Source: Planctomycetota bacterium | GTDB lineage: Bacteria; Planctomycetota; PUPC01; JACPCR01 | NCBI GenBank assembly: GCA_030740295.1 | Contig: JASLXP010001139.1 | Location: 1-13,950 of the forward strand | Length of the DNA: 13,950 nucleotides | Direction of reading: 5' to 3' | In this document: positions 1-7,224 of the stretch, one piece after another | How positions within the stretch are numbered: position 1 is the stretch's first letter | How the letters are laid out: each line of letters starts with the position of its first letter | Notes under the pieces: model-generated | What the model was told of the DNA's origin: nothing | What the model saw: only the letters and a program-made list of their open reading frames with translations | Database searches by the model: none | Translations under genes and position numbers: made by a program

Positions 1-15
1 TTCTTTTCAAAAGAG

Positions 16-47
16 AGCCCAACACATGTTATGTTGGGCTTTTTTTA
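16..47 (+). terminator. Intrinsic terminator, probably bidirectional
   Basis: A perfect 9-bp stem (AGCCCAACA at 16-24 with TGTTGGGCT at 32-40) encloses a 7-nt loop and is followed by seven T (41-47). The T tract favours termination of a plus-strand gene lying to the left of the window. The same stem lies 18 bases beyond the stop codon of the minus-strand ClpX-like gene, where a weaker CTCTTTT tail follows it, so it probably serves both directions. Confidence 0.85.
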
Positions 48-58
48 TTAGAGCGGCG

Positions 59-1651
59 TTAATCCGATTTGGCAGTTTCTACGGATTTGCGAATCCAATC
101 GTTCAAGGCCTCTGCGGGGTTCTCGACGACGTTTCTATCGAGGATGAACTTGTCCTGCCCAGTATTCCTTTTGATCAGGACAAGCCCGTATTCGTAATCG
201 GTGAACATCTCTCTGCAATATTCGATTGGCTCCTTCTCCTGTTCGGTACAAATATCGGCCAGGTATTCGAACGCGTCGTCCTCAAACTCGATGCTGATGC
301 CGTGATCTTCCTTGAAGTCCCTGGCAAACCGGCGCATCTGCTCACGGTTTAGCAAATGCTCATTTGTCTTTGCGCCCTCCAGCATGGACTTGAGCTGGGC
401 TTCCGGGTCTTCCACGACTTCAGGGGTAATAACGAGTTGATTGATGTCTGTGGATGGCAGCTCGAATTTGAAGTGGCGGAGCACACGCTCCAGCACACTG
501 ACCAGGGCACGTGCGCCGGTCTTTTCTTCGTGTGCCCGTTCGGCAATTCTGTGCAGAGCTTCGTCCGTGAAATAAACGTCGATACCGTAAGAGGCCATTG
601 CGTTCTCAACCTGTCGAATAATTGATCCTTCGCTGTATTTCAGAACGTTGAACAGGTCCTCCGGTTTCAGATCACGGCAGGTAACGCATACCGGCAAACG
701 CCCAATGAATTCCGGCTCAAAGCCATATTCAACGAAATCGACCGACTGCGCGAGCCGGATGTAATCCTCGGCCTCTTCCGCGTGGACCTCGGTCGTGAAA
801 CCAACGCGCTTGTCGCCCACCCGCCGTTGAACAACGTCAGCGATTCCCGTGAAGGCGCCACTGACGATGAAGAGAATGTGTTTTGTATTGATTGTTTTCT
901 GAGCAGGTTTCTTGCCCTGCTGGAAATCCATCATGGACTGGATCTGCGCCTGGATGTCCATTGGAGAGCGCACTGGAACATCGGTCTCTTCCATCAATTT
1001 CAGCAGCCCGAACTGCACCCCTTTACCGCTGACGTCCCTGCCACCGAAACTGCGGTCGGATGCAATCTTGTCGACTTCGTCCAGATAAACGATCCCGAAC
1101 TGAGCAAGCTCTACATCGCCTTCTGCTTTATGCACCAACTCTCGCACCAGGTCGTCCACATCAGACCCAACATAACCGGTCTCGCTGAACTTGGTCGCGT
1201 CCGCCTTTACGAAAGGGACGCCAATCAGTTTGGCGATATTGCGAATCAGATAGGTCTTGCCACTTCCTGTCGGCCCCATCATGATCACGTTCTGTTTGGC
1301 ATACTCGTCGAGCTGCTCGCCGGATTCGAGACACTTCTTAACGTAATTGTAGTGATCGCAGATGACGGTAGACAGGACAATCTTGGCTTCGTCCTGCTTG
1401 ATCACGTAGCGGTCAAGATACTCTTTAATCCCTTTTGGCAGGTAATTGAATTCCTGGATCAATCCCCGCGCAGCATCTTCTTCATGGAATTCATCTTCGC
1501 CTTCCCCATCCATTTCTTCCTCATCCTCATCGACAGGCGAGTGAGAAAATATGATCTGCGCATCTTCGCCGAACTTCCCCTTCAGAAGTTTCTGCAATTC
1601 CTTCTGGAGTTCTTCGGGATTGAATGGTGGCTTTGAGTTTTCAGACGACAT
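59..1651 (-). CDS. ClpX-like AAA+ unfoldase with duplicated C-terminal small domain
   Basis: This 530-residue protein resembles ClpX, the ATP-driven unfoldase that feeds ClpP. In order it shows an acidic N-terminal region (about 40-65), Walker A GPTGSGKT (126-133), pore loop GYVG (159-162), Walker B IVYLDEVDK (187-195), the ClpX-type RDVSGKGVQ segment, arginine finger FIGRLP (315-320) and sensor 2 TGAR (378-381). A VGF tripeptide (283-285) sits where ClpX has the IGF loop that docks on ClpP, so ClpP binding is plausible. The N-terminal four-cysteine zinc domain is missing, and about 30 residues (225-254) enlarge the second pore-loop region. Residues 450-521 look like a diverged repeat of 355-425. 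I chose the ATG at 1651 over the GTG at 1654 because GAGAGGAG then stands 6 bases upstream. A terminator follows the gene. It could be a dedicated unfoldase rather than the housekeeping ClpX; no clpP is in the window. Confidence 0.9.
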   Translation of the reverse strand: MSSENSKPPFNPEELQKELQKLLKGKFGEDAQIIFSHSPVDEDEEEMDGEGEDEFHEEDAARGLIQEFNYLPKGIKEYLDRYVIKQDEAKIVLSTVICDHYNYVKKCLESGEQLDEYAKQNVIMMGPTGSGKTYLIRNIAKLIGVPFVKADATKFSETGYVGSDVDDLVRELVHKAEGDVELAQFGIVYLDEVDKIASDRSFGGRDVSGKGVQFGLLKLMEETDVPVRSPMDIQAQIQSMMDFQQGKKPAQKTINTKHILFIVSGAFTGIADVVQRRVGDKRVGFTTEVHAEEAEDYIRLAQSVDFVEYGFEPEFIGRLPVCVTCRDLKPEDLFNVLKYSEGSIIRQVENAMASYGIDVYFTDEALHRIAERAHEEKTGARALVSVLERVLRHFKFELPSTDINQLVITPEVVEDPEAQLKSMLEGAKTNEHLLNREQMRRFARDFKEDHGISIEFEDDAFEYLADICTEQEKEPIEYCREMFTDYEYGLVLIKRNTGQDKFILDRNVVENPAEALNDWIRKSVETAKSD

Positions 1652-1657
1652 CACATG

Positions 1658-1665
1658 CTCCTCTC
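1658..1665 (-). promoter_or_regulatory. Ribosome binding site of the ClpX-like gene
   Basis: On the minus strand this reads GAGAGGAG. GGAG ends 6 bases before the ATG at 1651 but only 3 before the GTG at 1654, which decides the start in favour of the ATG. Confidence 0.7.
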
Positions 1666-1701
1666 TTATTCAACAAATCGATCTGCCATAGTGGCGCATT
1701 G

Positions 1702-1729
1702 AATATAGGCTTCTCATACTTTTCTTCAA
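1702..1729 (-). promoter_or_regulatory. Candidate sigma70-type promoter of the ClpX-like gene
   Basis: On the minus strand TTGAAG (1729-1724) and TATATT (1707-1702) are separated by 16 bases. The -10 matches the consensus at five of six positions. Transcription would begin near 1695, leaving a leader of about 44 bases that holds the ribosome binding site. No heat-shock operator was recognised. Confidence 0.5.
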
Positions 1730-1858
1730 AGATTGACACCTTTCAGTGTAACCATGCGCCGTTTACCAAAAACAGTGCCATGCCATTGATGCAGCAGTTA
1801 TTCCGCCAAGCGCATCTGCTCCTCCCGTCTTTCCAAACAGGCCAATAAAAGCAACCCC

Positions 1859-2413
1859 GTGTCTTCGACGACTCTGAATCTTGACTCCAACCGAGCCGGC
1901 AAACTGGCCCTTCTGGTTGCGCATATCATTCCGGGCGGAGGCCACATCATCCTCGGAAGCACGATGCGGGGGCTTTGCATCTTCGCGGTGGTGGGTCTTC
2001 TCTTTGATGGCGTCGTTGTCGGACTGTTCGGGCCTGAGACGGGCATCTCTTCCGACGTATTGATATTAGGATCGGGCAGCTTCGCATTTCTGGTGTGGGC
2101 ATACAGCCTGTACGATGTTTGGCGTCGCGCGTTCGGCCGATATCGTGAAAGCCTCAGAATTGTCAAATACAAGCACTTTCGAACGGGCCTGATCCGTTAC
2201 CTGGGAGAAGATTTCGAGGGGGCCATTCGCGAATTCAAAAGCGCGCTCAAGCTGGACGACGAGGATGTGGATGCGTTGTATTACCTGGCAGTCGCCCATC
2301 TCGAAGACGGAAACACCAGGTCCGGAATGCGTCTTTTGAAAAGATGCAGGTCATTGGACACGCAAAAAAAGTGGGCCGACGAAGTTGGCAAATTTCTCAG
2401 AAACTCCGAATGA
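1859..2413 (+). CDS. Membrane protein with TPR-like C-terminal region
   Basis: The 184-residue protein is not recognised as a named family. Residues about 14-33 and 38-58, and a third stretch near 66-86, are hydrophobic and likely span or enter the membrane; the first contains an HIIPGGGHIILG turn like that of small polytopic proteins with a PG-x-GH motif. A basic stretch (about 88-108) follows, then a helical tail (about 108-175) whose LGEDFEGAIREFKSALKLD and VDALYYLAVAHLEDGN segments fit tetratricopeptide repeats, so the tail probably binds a partner in the cytoplasm. The start is a GTG without an obvious Shine-Dalgarno site. The next possible internal start would remove the first membrane helix, so GTG is preferred, but it is uncertain. 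The oxidoreductase gene begins 13 bases after the stop, implying co-transcription. Confidence 0.75.
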   Translation: MSSTTLNLDSNRAGKLALLVAHIIPGGGHIILGSTMRGLCIFAVVGLLFDGVVVGLFGPETGISSDVLILGSGSFAFLVWAYSLYDVWRRAFGRYRESLRIVKYKHFRTGLIRYLGEDFEGAIREFKSALKLDDEDVDALYYLAVAHLEDGNTRSGMRLLKRCRSLDTQKKWADEVGKFLRNSE

Positions 2414-2414
2414 A

Positions 2415-2418
2415 GAGG
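2415..2418 (+). promoter_or_regulatory. Ribosome binding site of the oxidoreductase gene
   Basis: GAGG within AGAGGGA lies 8 bases before the ATG at 2427 and just after the stop of the preceding gene. It supports this ATG over an upstream in-frame TTG at 2385 that would lie inside the preceding gene. Confidence 0.7.
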
Positions 2419-2426
2419 GAACACCA

Positions 2427-3437
2427 ATGAAATGTTACACGACAGATTGCTCCACACTTGATGGCCTGAAACTGCAAGAGAGACCCGCTCCCTCGCCGGG
2501 CCCTGGCGAGGTCCTCGTCGATGTCCATTCGGTCTCACTCAATTACCGTGACCTTCTTGTTTCAAGTGGAAAGTATGGTTACGCAACCGAAGCCCCATTC
2601 ATCGCGTGCTCGGATATGTCCGGCGTGGTCTCAGCCGTTGGAGAAAGCGTGGATGGGATCGAGCCCGGTCAACGGGTATTCAACGCGCCATTCATGAACT
2701 GGCCGGCAGGCGGACTGAAAGCGGATTGGGCTAAAACCTTCGTAGGCGGCAATGGTCTCGACGGGGTTCTCTCTGAGCAAGTAGTCTATCCCGCCGATTC
2801 ATTGGTTCCGCTGCCTGACAATCTCACGATGGAGGAGGGCTCTACCCTGACAGTCGCCGGCCTTACGGCATGGGCTGCAATCATGACCCACGGAAAAACG
2901 CGGCCGGGGGATTGGGTACTCCTGCACGGCACCGGAGGCGTCTCCGTCTTCGCCGCCCAGCTTGCAGCCGCCCTCGGAGCACACGTGATCATGAGCACAT
3001 CCAGTGATGAAAAAGCAGAGCTTGTTCGCCAGAAATTCGGCGTGAAGCATACCTTTGATTACCGCCAGGCCGATTGGTCCAGAGACGTCAAGAAGTGGAC
3101 GGGAGGCGGCGCAAACGTGGTCGTCGAAGTCGCCGGTGGCAAATCGCTCGGGCTATCACTCAAGGCATGCACTTACGGCGCAAGGATCGCCGTCATAGGC
3201 GTCCTTGATGGCCTGGAAAGTCAGATCAATGTGTTCGATCTGATTCGTCACCAGATAACCGTCCGGGGCATTTACATGGAATCCACCGAAGAACTGCACG
3301 CCTTCGCAAAAGCGGTAGATACGATGAAACTGAAACCGGTGGTCGACAGATCCTTCACCTTCGAGCAGGCTCGAGATGCCTTTGAATACTTGAAGTCTCA
3401 GCAACACATGGGGAAGGTAGTCATCACAGTAAGATGA
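2427..3437 (+). CDS. Zinc-independent medium-chain dehydrogenase/quinone oxidoreductase-like protein
   Basis: This 336-residue protein belongs to the medium-chain dehydrogenase/reductase superfamily, which transfers hydride between NAD(P)H and alcohols, quinones or enones. The N-terminal GroES-like domain (about 1-125) includes VSLNYRDLL (36-44), where asparagine replaces the cysteine that holds catalytic zinc in alcohol dehydrogenases, and the structural-zinc cysteine cluster is also absent. The Rossmann nucleotide site is HGTGGVSVFAAQLAAALGA (167-185). Length is normal and the reading frame intact. The substrate cannot be told from the sequence. It follows the membrane-TPR gene by 13 bases and has its own good ribosome binding site, so the two are probably co-transcribed. 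A small GCGGA/TCCGC hairpin lies 8 bases after the stop. Confidence 0.9.
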   Translation: MKCYTTDCSTLDGLKLQERPAPSPGPGEVLVDVHSVSLNYRDLLVSSGKYGYATEAPFIACSDMSGVVSAVGESVDGIEPGQRVFNAPFMNWPAGGLKADWAKTFVGGNGLDGVLSEQVVYPADSLVPLPDNLTMEEGSTLTVAGLTAWAAIMTHGKTRPGDWVLLHGTGGVSVFAAQLAAALGAHVIMSTSSDEKAELVRQKFGVKHTFDYRQADWSRDVKKWTGGGANVVVEVAGGKSLGLSLKACTYGARIAVIGVLDGLESQINVFDLIRHQITVRGIYMESTEELHAFAKAVDTMKLKPVVDRSFTFEQARDAFEYLKSQQHMGKVVITVR

Positions 3438-3444
3438 ATCGGTA

Positions 3445-3457
3445 GCGGAGCGTCCGC
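3445..3457 (+). repeat. Short palindromic repeat, copy 1
   Basis: GCGGA-GCG-TCCGC is a 5-bp stem with a 3-base loop located 8 bases beyond the oxidoreductase stop. Related sequence recurs at about 3483-3494 (GTCGCGGAGCGC, without the second arm) and at 4522-4538 as a longer palindrome. There is no T tract, so it is not a typical terminator. Confidence 0.5.
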
Positions 3458-3542
3458 ATCATGAAGCGTTCGATCAGGCAGTCGCGGAGCGCCCACACTA
3501 CGAGGCGAGCCGCTGGTTGAATTCCCGATTCGGGTCTGTAGG

Positions 3543-3580
3543 ATTCCGCCCTTCTTGAAAAAGCCCTGTTCGCGGAATCG
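3543..3580 (+). promoter_or_regulatory. Stem-loop in the cysO upstream region
   Basis: GATTCCGC (3543-3550) and GCGGAATC (3573-3580) are perfectly complementary over 8 bp with a 22-base loop. A second small hairpin, AGGA/TCCT (3585-3598), and the segment CGGGCAACCG follow before the cysO ribosome binding site. The 209-base gap holds no gene and no convincing -35/-10 pair. It may be a structured leader or a dispersed non-coding repeat; no known riboswitch class was matched. Confidence 0.4.
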
Positions 3581-3646
3581 CGTAGGAGATGCTTCCTCGG
3601 GGCAACCGACTTTTATTTCAGCCGAATCACAGGAGAGGCATACACC

Positions 3647-3922
3647 ATGGCAGTCAAGGTGAACATTCCAACCATGCTTCGGACCCACACCGGCGGAAAC
3701 GCGTCCGTAGAGATTGATGGCGTAACCCTGTCGGAAGTTTTTGAGAATCTCGAAGCTGAGTGCAGCGGAATCAAGGAACGACTGGTCGATGAGCAGGGCC
3801 GCGTTCGGCGTTTCATCAATGTCTACCTGGACGGAGAAGACATCCGTTTTCTGAGCGATCTTGATACGGAGGTCGGCGACGCAAAGGAAGTATCCATCGT
3901 CCCGGCGGTTGCAGGTGGCTGA
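3647..3922 (+). CDS. cysO: CysO-like ubiquitin-fold sulfur carrier protein
   Basis: This 91-residue protein has the MoaD/ThiS ubiquitin-like fold and ends in VAGG. The C-terminal glycine of such carriers is adenylated and converted to a thiocarboxylate that donates sulfur. Near-collinear segments such as IPTMLRTHTGG (7-17), SGIKERL (40-46), RRFINVYLDGEDIRF (53-67) and the PAVAGG end match, as I recall it, mycobacterial CysO more closely than MoaD. In mycobacteria CysO thiocarboxylate supplies sulfur to CysM, which builds cysteine on its C terminus. AGGAGAGG ends 8 bases before the ATG. The mec metalloprotease gene follows 86 bases downstream, reproducing the known partnership. No CysM-like synthase and no MoeB-like activating enzyme lies in the window. 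Confidence 0.93.
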   Translation: MAVKVNIPTMLRTHTGGNASVEIDGVTLSEVFENLEAECSGIKERLVDEQGRVRRFINVYLDGEDIRFLSDLDTEVGDAKEVSIVPAVAGG

Positions 3923-3942
3923 ACGAAATAATGCTCTAAAGT

Positions 3943-3977
3943 AAGGCCGCAAGTGATCCATTACTTGCGGCCTTTTT
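3943..3977 (+). terminator. Intrinsic terminator between cysO and mec
   Basis: GGCCGCAAGT (3945-3954) pairs with ACTTGCGGCC (3963-3972); two more A-T pairs extend the stem to 12 bp, the loop is 8 bases, and TTTTT follows. It lies 20 bases beyond the cysO stop and only 31 bases before the mec start, so mec depends on read-through or on a promoter inside cysO. Confidence 0.88.
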
Positions 3978-4008
3978 AATGTGAAGAAAAATCACGGATA
4001 CGCGAAAG

Positions 4009-4503
4009 ATGCTGCAAATCACAAAGGCCGCTCTCGAGTCTGTTTTCAGCCATGGCGAGGAAACGTTCCCCGAAGAATGCTGCGGCTGCCTCGCCGGGCC
4101 GGCGGATGGCGATGAGGTCACCGAGGCGCTCCGCTGCACGAACATCCAAAACAGACTGCACGAGAAGGACCCCGAACATTACCCGCGCACAGCAAAGGAT
4201 GCTTTCAACATCGACCCTTTGGAACAGATGAAGATTGAGGAAGCCGCGGACGAAAAAGGTCTGAAGCTCTTCGGCTATTATCACTCTCACCCCGACTGCG
4301 AATCCTATTTCTCCGCCGAAGACACCCGCCAGGCCACCTACCCAACTACCGGCGATGACGACGGGCCACGCGAACCCATCTGGCCCGATGCACACCAACT
4401 CATCGCATCCGTAAAGGCTGGCAAAGCTGATTACGCAAAAGCATTCACGTGGGTTGGGGTTGCAGAAGAATTTGTTGAGGAAGAGATTGAGGTTTCGAGC
4501 TGA
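4009..4503 (+). CDS. mec: JAMM/MPN+ zinc metalloprotease, Mec-like
   Basis: This 164-residue protein carries a complete JAMM zinc-protease motif: Glu23 in PEECCG, then His92, His94, Ser102 and Asp105 in HSHPDCESYFSAED, which matches HxH-x7-S-xx-D exactly. Such enzymes cut peptide or isopeptide bonds after the Gly-Gly end of ubiquitin-like proteins. The mycobacterial relative Mec releases cysteine from the CysO-cysteine adduct. Adjacency to cysO supports the same role here. Residues 112-128, rich in Asp, Pro and Gly, form an insertion after the motif that I do not recall in the mycobacterial protein. An in-frame stop lies 27 bases upstream of the ATG and no other start is present between. No clear Shine-Dalgarno site is seen. 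The gene converges with alaS. It could also be a general deconjugase. Confidence 0.9.
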   Translation: MLQITKAALESVFSHGEETFPEECCGCLAGPADGDEVTEALRCTNIQNRLHEKDPEHYPRTAKDAFNIDPLEQMKIEEAADEKGLKLFGYYHSHPDCESYFSAEDTRQATYPTTGDDDGPREPIWPDAHQLIASVKAGKADYAKAFTWVGVAEEFVEEEIEVSS

Positions 4504-4517
4504 TCTGTGACGAGTCG

Positions 4518-4551
4518 AGCGGTCGCGGAGCCTCCGCGCCACGGTACCGCT
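4518..4551. terminator. Two-tier palindrome between convergent mec and alaS
   Basis: An inner stem CGCGGA/TCCGCG (4524-4529 with 4533-4538) sits inside an outer pair AGCGGT/ACCGCT (4518-4523 with 4546-4551), with a 7-base bulge on one side. It fills the 46-base gap between the two stop codons and overlaps the alaS stop. There is no T tract, so termination is inferred from position and stability only. The inner stem is related to the palindromic repeat at 3445. Confidence 0.5.
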
Positions 4552-7144
4552 ACCCCATCATCTCTCGCACGATTTCGGGCACTGCCTGGAGAGCTGCATC
4601 CAGTTTGGAGGGATCTTTGCCCCCTGCCTGTGCCATGTGAGGGCGGCCGCCGCCGCCGCCGCCGACTATCTTTGCCACCGCGCCGACAACTTTTCCGGCC
4701 TGAACAGTCTTCACAAGATCATCGGTCACAACGGCGACCATGCTGACCTTGCCGCCGATGGTTGCTCCCAGGACGCCGACCCCGCTGCCGAGCTGCTGGC
4801 GGAGTGAGTCGCCCACTTCTTTGAGGTCGCCCGGATTATCTGCTTCGATCTTAGTGGCGATTACCTTGACGCCGTTCACGTCCTGCGCCGAATCGACCAG
4901 CGAGCCGAGGCCGGCAGAGGCTGCTTCCGATTTGAGTTTCTTGAGCTCTTTATCGAGTGACTTTTTTTCCTCGAGCAGTGACTCGATCTGTCCAGGAATA
5001 TCTTCGAACTTTGCTGAAGGAAAAAACGATTTCACCTGCCCTAGGATGCGCTGCTCCTGCTGCAGAATCTCTGCGCTTACGTCACCCGTGACCGCTTCGA
5101 TACGGCGGACCCCGCTGGCGATGCTGCCTTCAGATAGAATCTTGAAGTGGCCCACCTGACCGGTCGATTTCAGATGAGTGCCCCCGCAGAGCTCGAGGCT
5201 GTGGTCGCCTATTAAGACCATGCGAACGGTGTCACCATACTTCTCACCGAACAACGCCATAGCGCCCGCAGCCCGGGCATCATCGAAGCTGGTGGTCTCT
5301 GTTCGGACTTCAAGGTCTTGACGTATTCTCTGATTCACCAGTCGTCCGATCTCTTCTATCTGTTCAGGGCTCACCGACTCGAAGTGCGTGAAATCAAAAC
5401 GCAGGCGTTCCGGCGAAACCATCGAACCGGCCTGTTTTGCGTGCTCGCCAACGGTTGCATGCAGGGCGGCATGCATGAGGTGGGTGGCCGTGTGATTTCT
5501 CATGGTGTTGAGCCGGCGCTCGGTGTCCACACTGGCCTTGAGCTCCACGCTCAAATCGTCAGGAAGGCCATCCACCACGTGTATGAATCGATCGCCCTCT
5601 TTCAAAGTATCGATCACGTTGGCTGCGAAGCTGTCGGCAGTCAGAGTTCCCTGGTCTCCGATCTGTCCGCCTGACTCTGCATAGAAGGGAGTTCGATTTA
5701 GAATGACGTGGAACTGATCGCCTGATTTTCGTGCTTCGGTGATGTTGCAGATTTCTGTAAGAGATTCGTACCCGGTGAAATCGGAATGCTCACCTTCACG
5801 GACCACCTGCCATTCTTCCCCCGCGCCTTCGGCGAGCTTGGCCTTGCTTGCGGCTCGGGCACGTTCTTTCTGTTCATTCATGAGTTTGTCGAACGTCTCC
5901 ATATCGACAGTCATCCCGATTTCGCGCGCCATCAATTCAGTGAGGTCACTTGGGAAACCACAGGTGTCGGACAGCTTGAATGCTTCGTCACCGGGGAAGA
6001 CCGTTGAAGCGGATTCCTTGAGTTTGCCGGCCACACTCTCAAAGATCGCGATGCCGCGATGAAGGGTTCTTCCAAAGCCTTCTTCTTCGCCCTTGATCAC
6101 TCGCTCGATGTGATTCTGGCGTTCGGCAAGCTCTGGGAAAGAGTCACCCATCTCGCGAACGAGAGTCGCCACGATCCGGTAGATGAATGGTTCGTCGAGG
6201 TCAAGGGTCCGACCGAATCTTGCTGCCCGGCGAAGTAGACGGCGAAGCACATAGCCGCGACCTTCGTTGGAAGGCAGCGCTCCGTCCGCGATGGCGAAAG
6301 ACAAAGCGCGAACATGGTCCACGATGACCCGCATGGCGACCTCGCTGTCACCCTCATATGGCCGGCCGCAGATTTCTGAGAGTGTGTCAAGGAGCGGCAC
6401 AAAAATATCGGTGTCATAGTTTGAGCTCTTCCCCTGAAGCACTGCAGTCAGGCGCTCCAGGCCCAGACCGGTATCCACGTGTTTGGCGGGCAGTTCGACA
6501 TCAGTGCCATCCTGCTGGCGGTTGTATTGAATGAAAACCAGGTTCCACAGCTCGATTACATCCGGTCGGTCCGCGTTGACATCCTCAGGAGTGCAGCCGT
6601 TTTCAGTCAGGTCAATGTGCAGCTCGGAACAGGGGCCGCAGGGTCCGGTTTCGCCCATCATCCAGAAATTGTCCTTATCGCCGAACTTCAGCACATGCTC
6701 CGGATTAATGTCCGTCACTTCCTTCCACAGTTCCATGGCCTCGTCATCAGAATGATGCACGGTGGCCCAGAGGCGGTCCTTTGGCAGCCCGAACACCCCG
6801 GTAAGCAGTTTCCAGGCCCATAGGATCGCTTCCTTCTTGTAATAGTCGCCGAAGGACCAGTTGCCCAGCATTTCAAAGAACGTGTGGTGATAGGTATCGA
6901 CGCCCACTTCCTCGAGGTCGTTGTGCTTGCCGCTTACCCGGATGCATTTCTGTGTATCAACAGCACGCAAATACGAGCGCGTACCCGTGTCGAGGAAGAC
7001 ATCCTTGAACTGGTTCATTCCGGCGTTCGTGAAAAAAAGCGTTGGGTCGTCTTGCGGGAAAACCGGCGCGCTGCGGACGGTTTCGTGGCCTTTATCCTTG
7101 AAGAAATCCAGGAATGTCTGGCGGATTTCAGAGGCGGTCATCAT
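4550..7144 (-). CDS. alaS: Alanine--tRNA ligase
   Basis: This 864-residue enzyme charges tRNA-Ala with alanine in the cytoplasm and is full length for the bacterial family. The class II catalytic core is at the N terminus (TNAGMNQFKDVF 39-50, CIRVSGKHNDLEEVG 67-81, FFEMLGNWSFGDYY 89-102, GLGLERL 226-232). A tRNA-binding helical region follows. The editing domain, which removes mischarged serine and glycine, holds the zinc ligands His551 and His555 (HTATH) and Cys653 and His657 (CGGTH). The C-terminal domain ends with the glycine-rich GGGGGGRPHMAQAGGKD (828-844). Two adjacent ATG codons open the gene; either may be used, and no Shine-Dalgarno site precedes them. It appears monocistronic, with an extended -10 promoter about 40 bases upstream and the palindrome downstream. 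Confidence 0.98.
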   Translation of the reverse strand: MMTASEIRQTFLDFFKDKGHETVRSAPVFPQDDPTLFFTNAGMNQFKDVFLDTGTRSYLRAVDTQKCIRVSGKHNDLEEVGVDTYHHTFFEMLGNWSFGDYYKKEAILWAWKLLTGVFGLPKDRLWATVHHSDDEAMELWKEVTDINPEHVLKFGDKDNFWMMGETGPCGPCSELHIDLTENGCTPEDVNADRPDVIELWNLVFIQYNRQQDGTDVELPAKHVDTGLGLERLTAVLQGKSSNYDTDIFVPLLDTLSEICGRPYEGDSEVAMRVIVDHVRALSFAIADGALPSNEGRGYVLRRLLRRAARFGRTLDLDEPFIYRIVATLVREMGDSFPELAERQNHIERVIKGEEEGFGRTLHRGIAIFESVAGKLKESASTVFPGDEAFKLSDTCGFPSDLTELMAREIGMTVDMETFDKLMNEQKERARAASKAKLAEGAGEEWQVVREGEHSDFTGYESLTEICNITEARKSGDQFHVILNRTPFYAESGGQIGDQGTLTADSFAANVIDTLKEGDRFIHVVDGLPDDLSVELKASVDTERRLNTMRNHTATHLMHAALHATVGEHAKQAGSMVSPERLRFDFTHFESVSPEQIEEIGRLVNQRIRQDLEVRTETTSFDDARAAGAMALFGEKYGDTVRMVLIGDHSLELCGGTHLKSTGQVGHFKILSEGSIASGVRRIEAVTGDVSAEILQQEQRILGQVKSFFPSAKFEDIPGQIESLLEEKKSLDKELKKLKSEAASAGLGSLVDSAQDVNGVKVIATKIEADNPGDLKEVGDSLRQQLGSGVGVLGATIGGKVSMVAVVTDDLVKTVQAGKVVGAVAKIVGGGGGGRPHMAQAGGKDPSKLDAALQAVPEIVREMMG

Positions 7145-7181
7145 GATGTATCTGTGTTGGGTCGGGTGCGAAAAGCGGCGG

Positions 7182-7190
7182 ATTATAGCA
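7182..7190 (-). promoter_or_regulatory. Extended -10 promoter of alaS
   Basis: The minus strand reads TGCTATAAT, a perfect -10 hexamer with the TGn extension. No good -35 is present at the usual distance, as is common with extended -10 promoters. Initiation near 7175 would give a leader of about 30 bases, too short for a T-box or other large regulatory RNA. Confidence 0.6.
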
Positions 7191-7224
7191 ATCGATGTTT
7201 GGCAGGCGAAAGGAAAGAAGGGCT

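Noticed and set aside
782..1636. Long plus-strand open frame of 284 codons
   Set aside because: It lies entirely antisense to the ClpX-like gene, whose minus-strand protein has clear AAA+ motifs; the plus-strand translation shows no family features.
1733..1738. Perfect TTGACA before the membrane-TPR gene
   Set aside because: No acceptable -10 element lies 15 to 19 bases downstream, so I do not call a promoter from it.
3595..3612. GGGCAACC segment resembling part of a SAM-class riboswitch
   Set aside because: The other conserved SAM riboswitch parts (5' AGAG-GG segment, enclosing P1 stem) are not found around it.
3398..3961. Minus-strand open frame of 187 codons over the cysO region
   Set aside because: It overlaps cysO, which is clearly coding on the plus strand, and the structured gap; the translation is a shadow with no recognisable domain.
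7145..7190. T-box or other leader riboswitch before alaS
   Set aside because: The promoter places the leader at about 30 bases, far too short for such an element, and no T-box motif is present.
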